A DNA stretch of 64,000 bases, taken from NCBI GenBank assembly GCA_013399695.1, contig VXAU01004724.1, positions 702,814 to 766,813 of the forward strand. Reading direction: 5' to 3'. Shown here piece by piece: positions 26,709 through 40,581 of this stretch. The position numbers were made by a program, and so were the translations under genes. How positions within the stretch are numbered: position 1 is the first letter of the stretch; every line of letters starts with the position of its first letter. The notes under the pieces are model-generated. The model was not told the origin of the DNA, did no database searches, and saw only the letters and a program-made list of their open reading frames with translations. This DNA is from Formicarius rufipectus (lineage: Eukaryota > Chordata > Aves > Passeriformes > Formicariidae).

Positions 26709-29180
26709 TAACTCTAGAGGCAGACTCATGTTTTATTAGGTGTAAATCAGATGTGATATTAAATCCATATGGTAAAGGTTAACATGTAAGAAGCATTGCA
26801 TATTGATTGCAGCACTTTAGAATTGGGCCATTTTCCATTAACATTTTCTCATCTTCACAATGGGCAGCCACAGTGATACAGGATGCCTAAGAATTAACCA
26901 TGACAGTAAATGCTAATGCAAGTTTTATAAAGATAATATTGCCTCCCTTACATTTGTGATAACAACAAGCAACAGAGATCCCTGTTCCATCTCACAAACA
27001 AGGAAAAGTAAACATCAGAAAAAGAAACTACGTTGACCTACCTGCAAAACCATGAAGATGATAATAAAATGATCCAGCAGCAGAACAAAACGCAAGATCA
27101 ATATAAAAGATATTAATTAGTACCTTTTCCATTCCACTGCATGTATGTCAGATTCCAGTGCTTGCAAAAGCAGGAAAGCTCATGATATCAGGCTCTGAAG
27201 CTCCTCTTTCTATGACTGAGCAATTGTCCCCAAAGACCAGTAAATTAAACAGAGGGAGACAGAATGGTAACATTTTTTTCCCAAGGACATAAGTGGATTG
27301 TAAGATCAGCCATCTCCCTGACACTCCTCTCAATGGAACTGTAACACCCTGCTTCCCCCTTATCTCTGCATGTTCACTTCCCAAATCCCCCAAAATACCT
27401 CCCTATCGGGTGAACTGGACCAGGTGGTGACCCTGCACACTGGCAGGAGTGGGCTTTGGACCCCCTGAGCAGGCAGCAGGTGGGCTTTGAACCCCCCTCA
27501 CTCAGCCCCTTCAGGGTCAATTCTTCTCACAGCAGGGAGTGGTGCTCAGTCCCCATCTCTGCGCATTACCCCAGTGCCAGATCCTCCATCCCCAGGCTCA
27601 TGCAGGGGTATCCATGCTGATTTGCATATGATTTGCATTTCATAGACATGCAAGTAATTGGGATTGTGAGCACCAAGTACAATCAACAAGGGAGGAATCA
27701 GTGAAACCTCAGTCAGCAGGTCTGCCTGGACCTGGATCTGGGCACAATCCTACACACATGACCAGCATCAATCCCAGCCAACAACGCATGCTTCATAGCA
27801 CCCCAAAATCTGGGCACCTCTGAGTCCCACCAAGTAGCCAGGGAATAGAGGTGCTTTCTGAGCTGTGGAGAGCACAGGGATGGTTGGCATTCCACAGAGA
27901 GCCCAGCTGAGGATTTACACTGCAGCATAAGGGCAAACTCTACTTTATTCTATGTGTCTCTGCCAGCAATTCCAGGCAAACTCTCTTTTTTTTACCTCTT
28001 GGCTGCTGCTGAACACTGCTGTTTCCACAAAACTGCCGGTTACAGTCCAAGCTCTTTCCTGAGCAGTAAGAGTTGGGTCAGACCCTATTTTTGTGCATGT
28101 AAAGCTTGCAGAAAGTCTCCATTTCCCCTTCTTTCTACCCATCAGCACTGAATTTTACCTGCTGTTTCACTACGAGGTCATTCATTGTCACAAAGTCCTT
28201 CTGCCACTCTGCAGACAGCTTTCATTTGCTCTGCCCTCAGTAACTTAGTGCCATCAGCCATAGATGAAGTTATTTTGGCAAGTTATCTGAAATGTCTCCT
28301 TCTCTCCACAGGAAAAAAAAAATCATTCTGTCAAATAAACAATCCCACTTCTGTGAGCACACCACTCCAATTAATGGAGGTTAATTGTCTATAACAAACA
28401 ACCATTCAGTGTATTCATTACACTAATGAGATTTCCTTTTTAGAGGATTTATGAGTTGAAAAATACAGTTCTGTTCACTCAGCTTTTCACTGCAGGAAGG
28501 AAATGGGCTTGAATTTGGGAAAACCTTTCATTCCAAGAGAAAGTGACAAACTGCTCTTAAAAGAAAATGGATAAGCTGACACTCATACGTACCTGAGCAA
28601 AAGAGCAAAAGAACTGCTCTCAAACACACTCATTTACTAGGAGTTATGTAATATAAACGTGTGTGATACCACAGTTGCACTCACTTTTTACAGTCACCAT
28701 GAAGATGTTTTAAGCATAACTGACCCTAATGAAGCAATGTCTTCCTGTGTCACCAGCAGGTTGCCATCACAGAGCTAAAGTTGCTTGGTTTTAAGAGCAA
28801 TGTGCTGGAAAGTCAGTGGAAAGCAATAGGATACTTTGAGTTCTCTTATTCTAGAGTTCTCACACTTTAAATAATTTGGCTGATTAAACACTGTCCATTA
28901 AAATTAAAAGATGTGTATCACCAGAGACAATGACACTGGGTTTGGCACTGCTACAGCCAGATCACTAAGTCTTATTAATTTACAATTAGGTTGTATATTG
29001 CTGTTGTTTTCTCCATTCATACCAAAGTTTTCAAAGCAGACTATACCCCAAATAAGAATCTAGTGTTTTTAAGCTTAATAACTAGTATATTTAAACTAGT
29101 CCATAAGAAAACAATAATAGATTTTTGTACAGGGATATTAGCAAGTCCTTAATGAGGGAAAGTAAATAGATTGACTATGA
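26709..29180. other. Unique non-coding sequence with minor duplications
   Basis: No gene was recognised. 27442-27500 holds two similar copies of a TGGGCTTTG-ACCCCC phrase, a short tandem duplication. Two ATTTGCAT octamers lie at 27620-27638. Nothing is recognisable from 27.7 to 29.1 kb. Confidence 0.55.
27620..27638 (+). promoter_or_regulatory. Paired octamer motifs ATTTGCAT
   Basis: Two perfect ATTTGCAT octamers lie at 27620-27627 and 27631-27638, 11 bp apart from start to start. That is about one helical turn, so both would face the same side of the DNA. The octamer is the classic POU-domain (Oct) factor site. Function here is inferred from motif spacing only. Confidence 0.25.
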
Positions 29181-29757
29181 TCTTTGTGTTAGCAATGCTG
29201 TGACCAGTAGGAACAAGGCAGTGACAGTCTCCCTGTCCTGGACACTGGTGGGGCCACACCTTGAATCCTGGGTTCAGTTTTAGGCCCCTTACAAGAAGAA
29301 AGACATTGAGGGGCTGGAGCATGTCCAGGCAAGGGCAATGGAGTTGGGAAAGGGTCTGGAACACAAGTCTGATGAGGAGCAGCTGAAGGAACCAGGATTG
29401 TTTATCCTGGAGACTCAGAGGGGACCTTATCGCTCTCTACAATTACCTGGAAGGAGGGTGTAGCCAGGTAGGAGTGGGTCTTCTCTTCGAGGTAACAAGC
29501 AACAGAACAAGAGGAAATGGATTCAATTTGTACCAGGTGGAGCTTAGATTGGATGTTGGGAAAAGAATTGGTCAATCACTGGAACAGGCTGCCCAGGAAG
29601 TGGTGAAATCACAGTCCCTGGGAGTGTTCAAGAAGATGTATAGGTGGGGTACTTGGAGATGTGATTTAGTGGTGAACCTGGCAGCATTAGGGTAATGTTT
29701 GGACTTGATGACCTTAAAGGCTTTTTCCAATGAATCTAAATGATTCTATTATTCTTT
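29181..29757 (+). mobile_element. CR1 LINE 3' end (5'-truncated)
   Basis: The segment reads as the last ~580 bp of an avian CR1 retrotransposon. It contains diagnostic phrases such as GCTGTGACCAG, GACATTGAGGGGCTGGAGC, GACCTTATCGCTCTCTACAA, GAACAGGCTGCCCAGG and GGACTTGATGACCTTA. It ends in AATGATTCTATTATTCT, which matches the CR1 3'-terminal ATTCTATGA-type repeat. Relative to other CR1 copies it lacks a short piece just before the GGAACAGGCTGCCC phrase. No intact protein remains: the 73-codon frame at 29474-29695 is a translation of the LINE tail. Confidence 0.92.
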
Positions 29758-32700
29758 ACTCCTAAGCCCACCCACAACATTTTCACATCCTGTGAATGTT
29801 TGTGCAACTCTCACTTTGCTTGCACAAATGTTTGTGCTGATTCCCCCACACCAGTATGTGCCACATACTAACCCCCTACCATAAACAAGGCTCTGTCTGG
29901 CCAGCTGTTTGCTCTGCAAAGGCCCATGAAGACACTTTATCCAAGAAATTTGAAACTAAGATATTTGAGAGGCGACCAGAGTGGTAACAACTTATAGTCT
30001 TGTGCACATGACTTTGGTATTTACCTGGCACTGGTTTAGATTGTGCCTGCCCTCACATCTGGGTCAAGCTCCACATTGAAGGCAAGTTCCTCCAGTGAGG
30101 TTGTACACATGAAAGTGGACATGTAGCCATCACTTGTTAAAGATATGTACAAGCTACATGATGCTTTTTGAGGGAAGTGCTCTACAGTACTCAGAGTAAT
30201 TTCAATTTGATGATAAAAGAAGGCATATATAGCATGGCAAATATGAAGTGAAATGGGAAAGATAATGAGAAATCCCACCAAAAAGACAGATTAAAAGCCT
30301 CAGGTACTCCACCATGCCAGAGGCCAACTCATTCTGAGTCACTTCCACAGGGCCATTTCCACTTATCTTTTCCAAATAATATGTCTTTTACTTTCAAGAA
30401 AGGTTTAGCTGTGGGGACTGAAAAATAGCAAGGGCCACAGGGCAAAGAATCATGCATGAATGTTTATAAGATCACCTACTTAAAAGTAAAAACTCACTTT
30501 CATTGCATGTGTAGGTTCATTTCTCTCTTCAGCAGTGTGTGAAGAAAAGATCATTAGGAGCACAGGTGTGACTTATGAAAATATTTGACTGCAACTAATA
30601 AGATGTTAAACTGAATGGGATGTGATGGGAAACACATCTCTTGGCATGGATTCCACTGCTGCTTCATTTGGACTGAAGAAAGCAAATACCAGCTTCAATT
30701 CAACTATTTTGCTCCAGCAAAAATTGCTGTGGCCTTATTCATTCTGTTCAATTTGCCTCCTTTTCATGTCTTACACACAGCTCCTCCTCCATGAATGGAG
30801 AGAAGATCAGATGCCCTCTGTCAATTGAATGATACCATTGTATTTTTACCAAATGGAAGTCCAACATGCTGTTCCAGGCCATTCTGATGCAGAAATAGCT
30901 CTAAATATAATCCAGTTCTCTCAGCTCCCCTTTCAAAGTCTCCCAGATAGTCCCATAAGCAGCCAGTAAAACAAATATGAAACATCATCCCCTCTGAACT
31001 CGTATTGACAGATTACATTCTGAGGGCCTGCCACCACTCTGGGTAGTTTCTCAGAGCTACCACTTCCAAATCAAACCTTGATCACGTCCCTTGGGCATGC
31101 AATACCTTCTGGGCAAATGGGGTCAGGAGCATTTTACTAATGCCAATTAAACAGCAAGAGTAGAAAAGGCATAATATGTTCAAAAATGAAATATTCACTT
31201 AGAGTAAATAAAAAGAAAAAAGTGTAAAAAAAAAACCAACCAAACAAACAAACGAAAAAACAACTCGATCTCACTTGATGAGGTGATACTTCTTTAATCA
31301 GTAAATTGCAATCTTGTTTCAGACTGAAGATTGTTGCTACAAAGAGCATAAGAATAAACTAAATCATCTAACACTTATTTAAAATGCTGCAACACCAGCA
31401 GGTTTATTGTAATATAATGGAGTAGTAGAGCAATTACACTCTGAGATTAATATTTATAGAGCATAATCAGGTTTTCCTTATTTAAAATTTTATTCAATAA
31501 TTTGTGTGCCTTAAAAGCATCTTCAAAGTCGAAGTAGGGTTTGAAACAAGTCTTCAAGGAAAGGTATCAAAACCACGGCAGGAGCCTGGAACAATGTTCA
31601 CTGCTCCCAGGAGACCAGTCATGGTGAGGTCCCAGCAAGTCTTGCACTTCAGCAGTGAGAATATCCCTTTCTGCTTTGAAGGAATAGCCCCAGGAGAGAT
31701 TAGGGGATGGGTTGTAAGATGGCCTGTATTCGGTGCTGTGATAGGGACTGTGACCATTCTGTGGCAAGAAACACAAAAAGCCAAGAGGTCATATGAGGAA
31801 CCTCGCCGGGAAGGGGGAGAGAAGGGAATTTTTTGAATCCAAAAAAATGGTGACAGTGACATACCAGCAATCTCTGTGAAGCCAGAACCTCAGAAAATTA
31901 ACTGGCCAGTGACACCAGGATGCAGTGACACAGGTGTCCAGGTCTCCTTCCTCCTGGCTGGTACCTCTCTCAAGCAGGAGCTGTCGGTCACCGTGAGTAC
32001 ATTATGTGCACACTGCACAAAGCCCAGCTGTGACCAGCCTGGGCAAAGGTCTCTGTGGGCTATTGCAACACAAACTGTGTGCAATAATTGACTGCTACTT
32101 CTGGAATACAGTTAAAAGTAGCATCGGAGCACTTAAACTACTTACTTTCAATATGAGAAAGGTATCTGCCATGATGTCCCCATCTGAGTCAGATTAGAGA
32201 GAGGTAACAAATCCTTTACACTTACAGCACAGGGGATCAGTGTCTGCTTTCTATCAGCACGAACTGACAGTATCTTAAGGTGTTAGCTGGTAGTACTGCC
32301 AGTTCTGAGCTCAACATCTTCTGCTTTAACAAGCCCTGCTTCAAATTCCAAAATGCAGGTAAACTGTATAACGGGGTGTGGGAGGGTTGTTAATTGCTTA
32401 ACTGCACTCTTCGGGAAAGCATTTCTTACAGCTGAGTGTGTAAAAATCCTGATCATTTTATTTCTTTTTTTTTTTGTCTTGGACTTCTCACTTCTTTTTA
32501 CTGTATAATAAATTCCCAAAGGACTTTATGAGCTTTGCATCTAATGCAACTGACCTGGTATGAGTTTGCTTTACAAGCATGGGAGGAAATCCTTCAGTTT
32601 CCCTGTCTTCAGAGTTTGTCCTGTTTATAGACAAGACGAAGTTATCACCTGCTTCTGGAGTGCTCAGCACCTAGTTTGTCTGGTATTACTAGAGATTCCC

Positions 32701-34143
32701 AAATCCCACTCCTGGGACATCTCAGTCTCACTCAGCACCCACATGCTGCTTGGCACTGCCCAGTGAAACCTGGGTTCAAGCCAACAGCCCCCCTCAGATT
32801 AGCCTCGAGAAAACACCCCACTTCTTGTCTCTGGAAATGGTCTGTGACGGCAGAGGAGCAGAAGATGGTCCAACTAAGCATCTTCATGGGGTATAATGAG
32901 AGGTTACAGCAGACACGCAGATGGAGAAAACAGAAACACTTGAGATTAAATTAATTAAACTAATTGCTGGTACATCTTCTGGCTTCAGCAAACTTGTGTT
33001 TTCACATCTCACCAAACTAATAGCTCCCGGGGTCCCCTTTTTCGTCTTCAAGTTTTAAGAAGGTGACATGTCTTGTTTGTGCTTTCTTGTCAGCTTCCTG
33101 GCAATGGCTATCAGCAGTGGACTTCTCTTAATGTCAAGTGACAAATGGGGACAACTTGCAAAGTTTCAGTGCAATTCAGAGTAAAAAATCTTTTGGATTT
33201 CTTTTTAGAAAGTACTGACCAGAAAACAGCATCCACCACGTAATTCCTCTGTACAGTCTCTGTTAACTGCTCAGAGGCACTCAGTCTTTGGAAATCATTG
33301 AAATAAAAGGGTATTTCCCTCTTGTGACTTGATCCAGACTAATTGGGGTTGCTGGCAGAAGTGAGAGCAGTTTTGCTTTCTGCCTTTTTTAAACAGCAGC
33401 CAAACACTTCAACCCAGCTTTGTCTGTGACATGAGCAGAAGCTACAACCTAGCCACTTCTACTGTTTGGGTTTTTTTTTAATTTCCCTCCACCAAACAGT
33501 ACTTTACTTCCATTCACCTTCACATCTTGCATAGAAATCCAGTGATTCACAAATGTATCTTTTTCATGTCTTTAGAAAAGGTATTTTAATAAAAATATTA
33601 TCTTGACTAAAGTGAACAATGCAGAAGTGTACTTCCAAGTGTAAGTCAGAATTGAAAATCAGGAATTTGTTTTGATATTCACAGTGCCTTTTGTCCTTGC
33701 AAATATTCCTGTAAAGGTTTTATTTCTCTGCAAAAGCAACCAATATGTTTGCAAGTTCACATGAAGGCACTGGCACTTTTATAAACAACAAAATTGTCAT
33801 CTAACTACAGAACAAAGTAAGTGGCAGGGGACTTAAGTGGTTATTCCAGCATGGAAAACAAAAAAGGACAAATGGTTGACAACATAATTATTAACATATG
33901 CAGGAGAATAAGAGTGTGACTTGTCTGCACCTCTGCCAATATATTAATCCATGTTTCATATGGGTTATTGTTTTGATTACTTAAATAACAGCTAGATTTC
34001 TTCAGTGACTAAACTGTAAAGGGAAGATCCCCATTCCTACCTCAAATGGGTGAAACTAGAGAGGAACTGGCAATCCTGTTTTAAGAAAAGGGACTGAACC
34101 AAGCTGACCAGATCACCAATTCTGCACCAGAGATCAACCTTTT
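29758..34143. other. Unique non-coding sequence
   Basis: No gene was recognised. A (CAAA)n-type simple repeat lies at 31226-31262. The overlapping frames at 31504-31862 on both strands mirror each other and are not supported as coding. Confidence 0.55.
31226..31262. repeat. A-rich (CAAA)n simple repeat
   Basis: An A run followed by CCAACC and several CAAA units. Low complexity. Confidence 0.85.
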
Positions 34144-34395
34144 GTAGAATCACAGATCATCTCAAATTGATAGGGACCTATAAGGATCATCAAATCAATT
34201 TCCCTGCTCCTTGCAGAACTACCTAAAACTGCACCATATGATTAAAGGCATTGTCCAGATTCTCCTTGTACACTGACAGGCTCAGTGCCATTGACTATTT
34301 CCCTGGGGGGCCTGTACCAGTGACCAACCACCCTCTCAGTGAACAACCTTCTCCTAATGTACAGTATGAAGTTCCCCGATGCATATGTAGTTCTG
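34144..34395 (-). mobile_element. CR1 LINE 3' end, minus strand
   Basis: On the plus strand the segment starts TAGAATCACAGATCATCTCA and continues with AGGGACCTATAAGGATCATC, CCCTGCTCCTTGCAG, CTACCTAAAACT and CCAACCACCCTCTCAGTGAA. This is the reverse complement of the CR1 3' untranslated tail. The divergence looks moderate. It is truncated at its 5' side near 34395. Confidence 0.9.
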
Positions 34396-37300
34396 TATAT
34401 CTCTCAGTTTTCTGTTTAACATTTAGATTTAATTCTCTCTCCTTTCTTTTTTTAATTTTTCCTTTCTGAAGTAATCAGCGGTGCTTCGCCTGTGAACCTG
34501 GAGGGTGCATCAGCCAGAGCATATTCGTTTAGCAGTTCGACTGGAAAAGTGCATTGTTGAAGGCAGACTCATTCCAGAATGTCAGTTCCTGGTGCCCTGT
34601 TGAAGGCAGGGGAAACACTCCATGGTTTGTAACTTGCATCTTGAAGAGAGAGGGCCCACAGTGCCGAAAGGTGCACCAGGCTGCAGACCCGGGAAGCACC
34701 TGAGCTTTAGCTCTTCCTTCACTTGAGGAGCACGAAGAAGGCAAGAAAACCCAAGCAGCACATGGAAGTGCTGCTGCAGCCTGCCCACAGTGCCTGGCCC
34801 CTCTTCCTTGCCCCCACTCCCACAGCTCAGTGATGAGCTGGCTGCTTCAACAGTGCGGATGAAGGCACTGATTGGTGACATTCTTTCCCTGGGCATTGAA
34901 TGTTCTGCACACAGAACATTTTTGACAGGTAGAAACTCCTGTGCACTCCAAAGCTTTCTTTTCTCCCTTTTTATTTTTTAAAGGAATTCTTGATTTTTAA
35001 CAGGAGAATATTGACTGTTGCAACCATGAGAAAGGTTATGTGGTGTCAATCTCAGATATGATGTAGAAGGAGCTTGCATAGACAAGACTGCAGGCAAATT
35101 AAAGCACGCTGTCAATCTAACCTCACTGTTGCCAGGCACTTATAGCCCATATCTAAATTATATTAATTTTTGACTGTCCTTACTGCCAGCCTGACAGCTG
35201 ACTGGTTCATCTAACTGTTGTATTTCCTTCTCATTAAAAGATACTTGCAGAAGCACCTTTAAGCAAATACAGTTTGTGCAAGAAGAAAGAAGTGTTTTTC
35301 TAGCAACCTTTGCTCTGCACATTTCTGATAGATTTTTTTCACCACATTCCACATCAATAACACTGCAGCAACCAAAAGGCCATGTAGGCATTTAATCTGT
35401 GAGTGCTGAGGGCACACAGCTACCAGTCCAACACTCTGCAAACATTCTCCATCATGTGCTTCCACTCCAGGGATCTGCCTTTGGAGACTCCGCAAAGTGT
35501 AAGGTAGATTCATTTTAAAATAAAGCACTTTTTGACACTAAATAAAACAAACCCCTAGCTTTATTGAATTATATGAAGTGCTAGAGAAAGAAGAAGAAAA
35601 AATCATGCCTTAAATCCATACTCCTGTCTCATCTGAAAACAGCTACCAGGAGCAGACTAAAACTTCAGAGGGATAGCATGTAAAATCACCCTTTGTCCAA
35701 TTTACCATTTGTAAGTATCTACAAAAACGTAAATATCATCTTTCTTATTGCACCAAACAGAGCCATATAACACATGCCAGCATGAGAGAAGGAGCAACAA
35801 GAGACAGTGTGAAAAAAGAGAGCAGGGTTACGTAATGAAGAGCGTAAGGGACAGACTCCATCCCCACTCTCATCCAAGGAGAATGGAGCAGTACGAATTA
35901 TTTCCTCCAATGGTGTCTTCCAGACACAGCTGAAGGTGCTTTGTTTCACCTTGCCCTATGCCTTGAGCTTGTTCACTTCGTTAGACCAACACACAAACAC
36001 AGAAAGCAATTATTTTTGTGAAACGTGCTTCAAATAGTAAAATATTATTGACTATAACTCAATATACACAGTGCCAAAGTGCAATTAATCATATGTAAAC
36101 ATTACAGTTGTCAACATTTAAAATCTATATAAACACTTTTCCAGGTAATTAATATAGGGAAAGCATTCTCTCAGTTAAGGAAAGAAAACACCTAAGAAAT
36201 AGCATGGTATTCTTATATTCTCTCAAAGGCAAAATGGTAAAGATTTCAGTGGTGACACTGTCTCTGTAATAAATGTAGGCTGCATGAGCTGAACACCAGA
36301 GAAAAAAAATATCTATAGCATGAACTTTAAAAGTTAGCTTGTTGCCCTCAGAAAAAAACAAGCGTTTTTTCTCCCTTTTTTGCTTCTTCTGGTACTTTCT
36401 GACTCCTGAATGCCAGAAAGTTGGAGAAGAAATTAATAATAAGAATTACTGACAATACATAGCAAATAATAATATAATGACTCTGACACGAAATCTTTTA
36501 TAAAAATCCAGCCCACAAGAGGACCCTATTGGAAATGTTACAGTGCAACTGCAAAAAGAGAGATACCACCCTTGGTTTTATTTCTGAGTCCCAGGGACAC
36601 AAATAAAAATAGAAACTTCAAGGGGAGCAGGGACAAGGCAGCTCAGAGGGCAAGGAACTGGACAGCCCTCACCTTTTTCCTCTGTCAGTGTCGCAGTCAT
36701 CTGGTCCTGCTGTTATACTAAGGATGTGTCTATTGCCACTGGAAGGTCCTTGGCAGAGTCTGCAAAAAACACTGTGGTTTACCAGAGGAAAAAGAAACTG
36801 AGAGTTATGAAGTGAGAGGATAGTCCTTCCAACCCATGTATATATAACCTTACACACATTTATCTACAGTATTTCTAGAACACCAGTCTTTGCATGCTCC
36901 TTGATAAAAGAAGTGCACACAAACATATGGCACACGTGCTCCCAGAAAGAAAGATACCTGCTAATAAATGAGCTCTGAATTAGGTGCAAACCCACTGCAG
37001 GGGGAAGGAGTAGAAAGATCAAGGTGTAGCCCCACTGGTGTCTGTGATTTATGGAGCTGCAATTGCTACTGGAAGTGCAGACCTGGCTGTGCACTCACTG
37101 CTCCTCGGGTGGGCTTGGCAGCCCCAGCTGTGCCCAGAGGTGCTGCCACGGAGCTTCAGGCAGCAGCTGGCAGAGTTAATTTGTGACTGGCTTGAGCATC
37201 CTTCCAGCACTGACTCCAGTGTACTGTTCAGGCACTATTACAAAAGTATAAAGGCATTATATACAAAATAATGCTTTGTGTTCAGGAGGTAGATGCATGT

Positions 37301-37848
37301 TCCTTATTTACTTTTTCACATAAGCCAGCCCTAGGACAGCATCAGTAAAACAAAAACTAAACACATTAGGACAGACTTACACTCGAGGCATAATTAGTCG
37401 ATGAAGTTCCTTACTAGCACACATTACTATGCCCAGCAAAACAAAATAATTCCAAAAAAAAGGGTAGAGGAAAAATTCATATAATCTGAGAGAAAAGACG
37501 AGGAGAGACAAATCACACATAAACATTGAAAACCACTAATGCAAAGCAAACAGTAAAAACTCTTTTAACTGTCAGGATTTAGTAAGTTTTCTACACCATT
37601 TTTTAAATTGTTGGGCATGGGCTGGTCTCAGAAACTGCCAGTGTGCTGGAATAGATGAGTTTCCATGGAGGGATTTGATATGGGAAGTGCTAATGATGCT
37701 GGGAATGATCACCACAGTTGCTCAGCAAGCACTCCTGATGTGCAGCGAGTCTGCAGATGCTTGTGAATGCAGTTCTCCTGTTGTGCTGGGATGTTGAGCA
37801 GTGATACACTCAACAGCTCCTTCTTTTACTGTACTGTTTTTATAGTCT

Positions 37849-38029
37849 TTAAAGGTCTGAATATGACTCTCCATCTTTCCAGCAGTGCTTTTTCTTTATT
37901 GCTTGCATGAGTTGTTCCATTTCATTATCCAGCAGCACAGTATATCTTCCTTGTTCTGACAGGGACTGTTCTGTTACAATTACCTGCTGTCGTTGTGGTT
38001 CAAGTGAAGGTGCTGCCAGCTGGACAGAG
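37849..38029 (-). other. Candidate terminal coding exon, unknown gene
   Basis: On the minus strand an acceptor-like TTGCTTTACAG precedes 38029. An open frame of about 60 codons then runs to a TAA at 37849. Its translation contains TEQSLSEQGRY, LLDNEMEQLMQAIKKK and HCWKDGESYSDL, a hydrophilic, helix-prone composition. I do not recognise the protein. A possible donor (CAG|GTAATT) within the segment and the lack of a nearby AATAAA weaken the case. It could be the last exon of an uncharacterised gene, a decayed retrocopy, or chance. Confidence 0.2.
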
Positions 38030-40581
38030 CTGTAAAGCAACATGAGTGAATTTCCCAATGTTAAAGCTTTTTTGAAAATCCAGGAAGCAATTTGCAATCT
38101 CTATATTTAGAAGAATTCTTGTATTGCAATGAGACACTGCCAGCCCGAGGCTGGGGGCAGACAGGGCCTCAATGCTTCCCAAACTTCAGAGATGTTTGAC
38201 TCTTTCATCACGTTTAAAAACTCTTCATCTCATCTGGAAAATTCATAACATATAGGAACATGTTTTGCCAGAAAATTACATGGGGATAAACTGCACCAAA
38301 CCTTCCAAAAACAGTGCTGCCCATCATTCTCAAAAGTTCATGACAGGCAGCAGAACTGGCAGAAAGTGTTTGTTCATGTGACAGGCTGACGCGGAGCTGG
38401 AATTTCTAGGGAACAGAAACTAGAGCTAACCAAGATTATAGTTCTGCAGCCAAAACGTGGAAAGGAAAGGGACAGGATGCAGGAGATGGCAGTGTGGGCT
38501 CCTACAGGTCATGTACTCCTGTACCAGTGGATGGACAAGGAAATTCCTCGTGCCCCTGTGCATTCTGCTGGAGGGTCACTCGAAAACCAGCACTGACCAG
38601 CAGACCTGGACCCTTGGCAGAACGACTTAGGACATACGGGACATCTATCACCTCTTCAAAGGTTTGTTCACACACCGTAATTATGACAGAAGAAATTAAC
38701 AGAGCCTCATTGTAAGAAATGAACAAACATGCACAGTATTTGAAAGCCACTTTTCAAAAAGATGACTAGAAAACATTTGGAGGCCTTGACAACCCCAAAG
38801 CATTCTACCATTAAACCAGACTTTGCAACAAAACATGCAGCTTTGACAAGAGACCAGAAGGCCAAAGACAAACATGAGAGGCCATGCTCCTACACGTGGG
38901 AGAATAGTCTTGATAAAAAGAGACATTTCAACAACACCATGATAACTGAAGCTAACAAAAATCTAGTAAATTTAGCTCAGTCAGTGGGGGTTTTTTTGCC
39001 AAATTAACCTTAATTATATAAATTATCCTTATTTGCCTTAATTAGGTATGAGAATGTCTCTTTACATTTTTGTGACTAGTTTCTATTCAGTAAGTGTAGA
39101 AATAATTATTACTATCTGAAAAATGAAAATTAACTGGACTTACCAGTTTCCTCCAGAAGTTTGTTACCCATAATTGCAAAATCCTTTCCTGTTTGAAGAA
39201 TACATAGTAAAAACAAGTAAATCCTTTCCTTCTCCAAAGCAGCTTTGGTCTCATGGAAACCCAGAGAGATTCCTATAATTTTCCAGATATTACAGTCCCC
39301 AAACATTTTACTCTTGAACATGATTATTAGATCCACCAGTTTTGTCTTTCATCTGTGTGTTCCTAACAGATGAGCTGGTTTTGTGCCCCCTCATAAACTT
39401 CCAAATTAAACTCCTACATGCTCTCTTGCTTCTTAATTTGGTGCTTTGGGACAGCACTGCTGTTGGCTCACTTAAGAACAAAACCATTATTCAGATGAGT
39501 TGCAACAGCTCATCTTCAAGCAGAAAACTGCAACTTAAAAAATAAACCAGATTACACTCAATATTTCAGCTTGAACATTCAGCACTGCACAGTACAAGCT
39601 CAAGTGCATTCAATTTAATGATATGTGGTAGAAATTCTTTCCAGAAAAGAAAACTGAAATTTCCATCACAAGTCTGGGATAATCTTGTGTTAATGAAAAT
39701 GTTTTTGATGGGTCTTTTATAGTCGGGTTCATCACTGCTTGCCCCTTGCAGCACCAGTAAGTGAATATGGGCAACTATTCTCAGGAGCAGCATATATTTG
39801 TCACTTCATACAGCATAAATAATTGCTTAGGCAGCAAAAAATAGAGTGAACTGTTTGTTCCCTAGACATTAAACTGGACTATTCTTTTTTAAACCTAGAG
39901 AGACGTACTGGAGCCTCTCATTGGAGTGTGTGATTCAGTAATGAGGTGTAAGAATAAGGAGGCAAGTTAATCCATAACTCCTAAGGGCAATTAGGGTACC
40001 TAAAAGGGCCAACTTCCAGGATGCTTCTGGTGATGCTCCAGTGATGCTCACTAAATAGAAAATTCAAGGATAGCAAGAGCCATGTCTTTAAAAACTGCTG
40101 TATACTGCAGGCTCAAAGCTACCACCCATTTTAGGGGAAAATACAGTGGTATTGGTGTCCTTGGTTAGGTGGCAATGAGAGTGTGCAGGGCCAGGTTGAA
40201 CCTTGCTCTTGCCCTCACCCTGCACACGTTAAGTGAGGTTAACAGCTTTCCTAAAATATTTAGCTCCATTTTCAAACACTTGCATGATGAAAGCAGAAAG
40301 CAATAAATAACTGGCTGCGTTTTCAGAGGGATCCGTGTGCAACAGAGAGGGAAGCTATTCTGGAAAAGGTTTGGCTTCTTCTCAGAGCTAAGACATGGCA
40401 TGTGACAGCCTGACATGGGTCCACAAACTCAGAGATAGGAGTAAAGTCGATTTCCTGGTAGTAGAGATCAGAGAATAAGCTAAGGAGCCAAACGACCAGG
40501 GCAGCCAAGATGTGAATGAGGTGTCACCTGAATAAAGCCTCCATTTCATTAAAAAAGATTATTTTATTTTTCCCCTTCCAG

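Noticed and set aside
29474..29695. 73-codon plus frame as a gene
   Set aside because: It translates the CR1 3' tail.
39144..39188. 45-bp minus-strand exon with GTAAGT donor
   Set aside because: Open in two frames and very short. GTAAGT occurs by chance many times in a window of this size.
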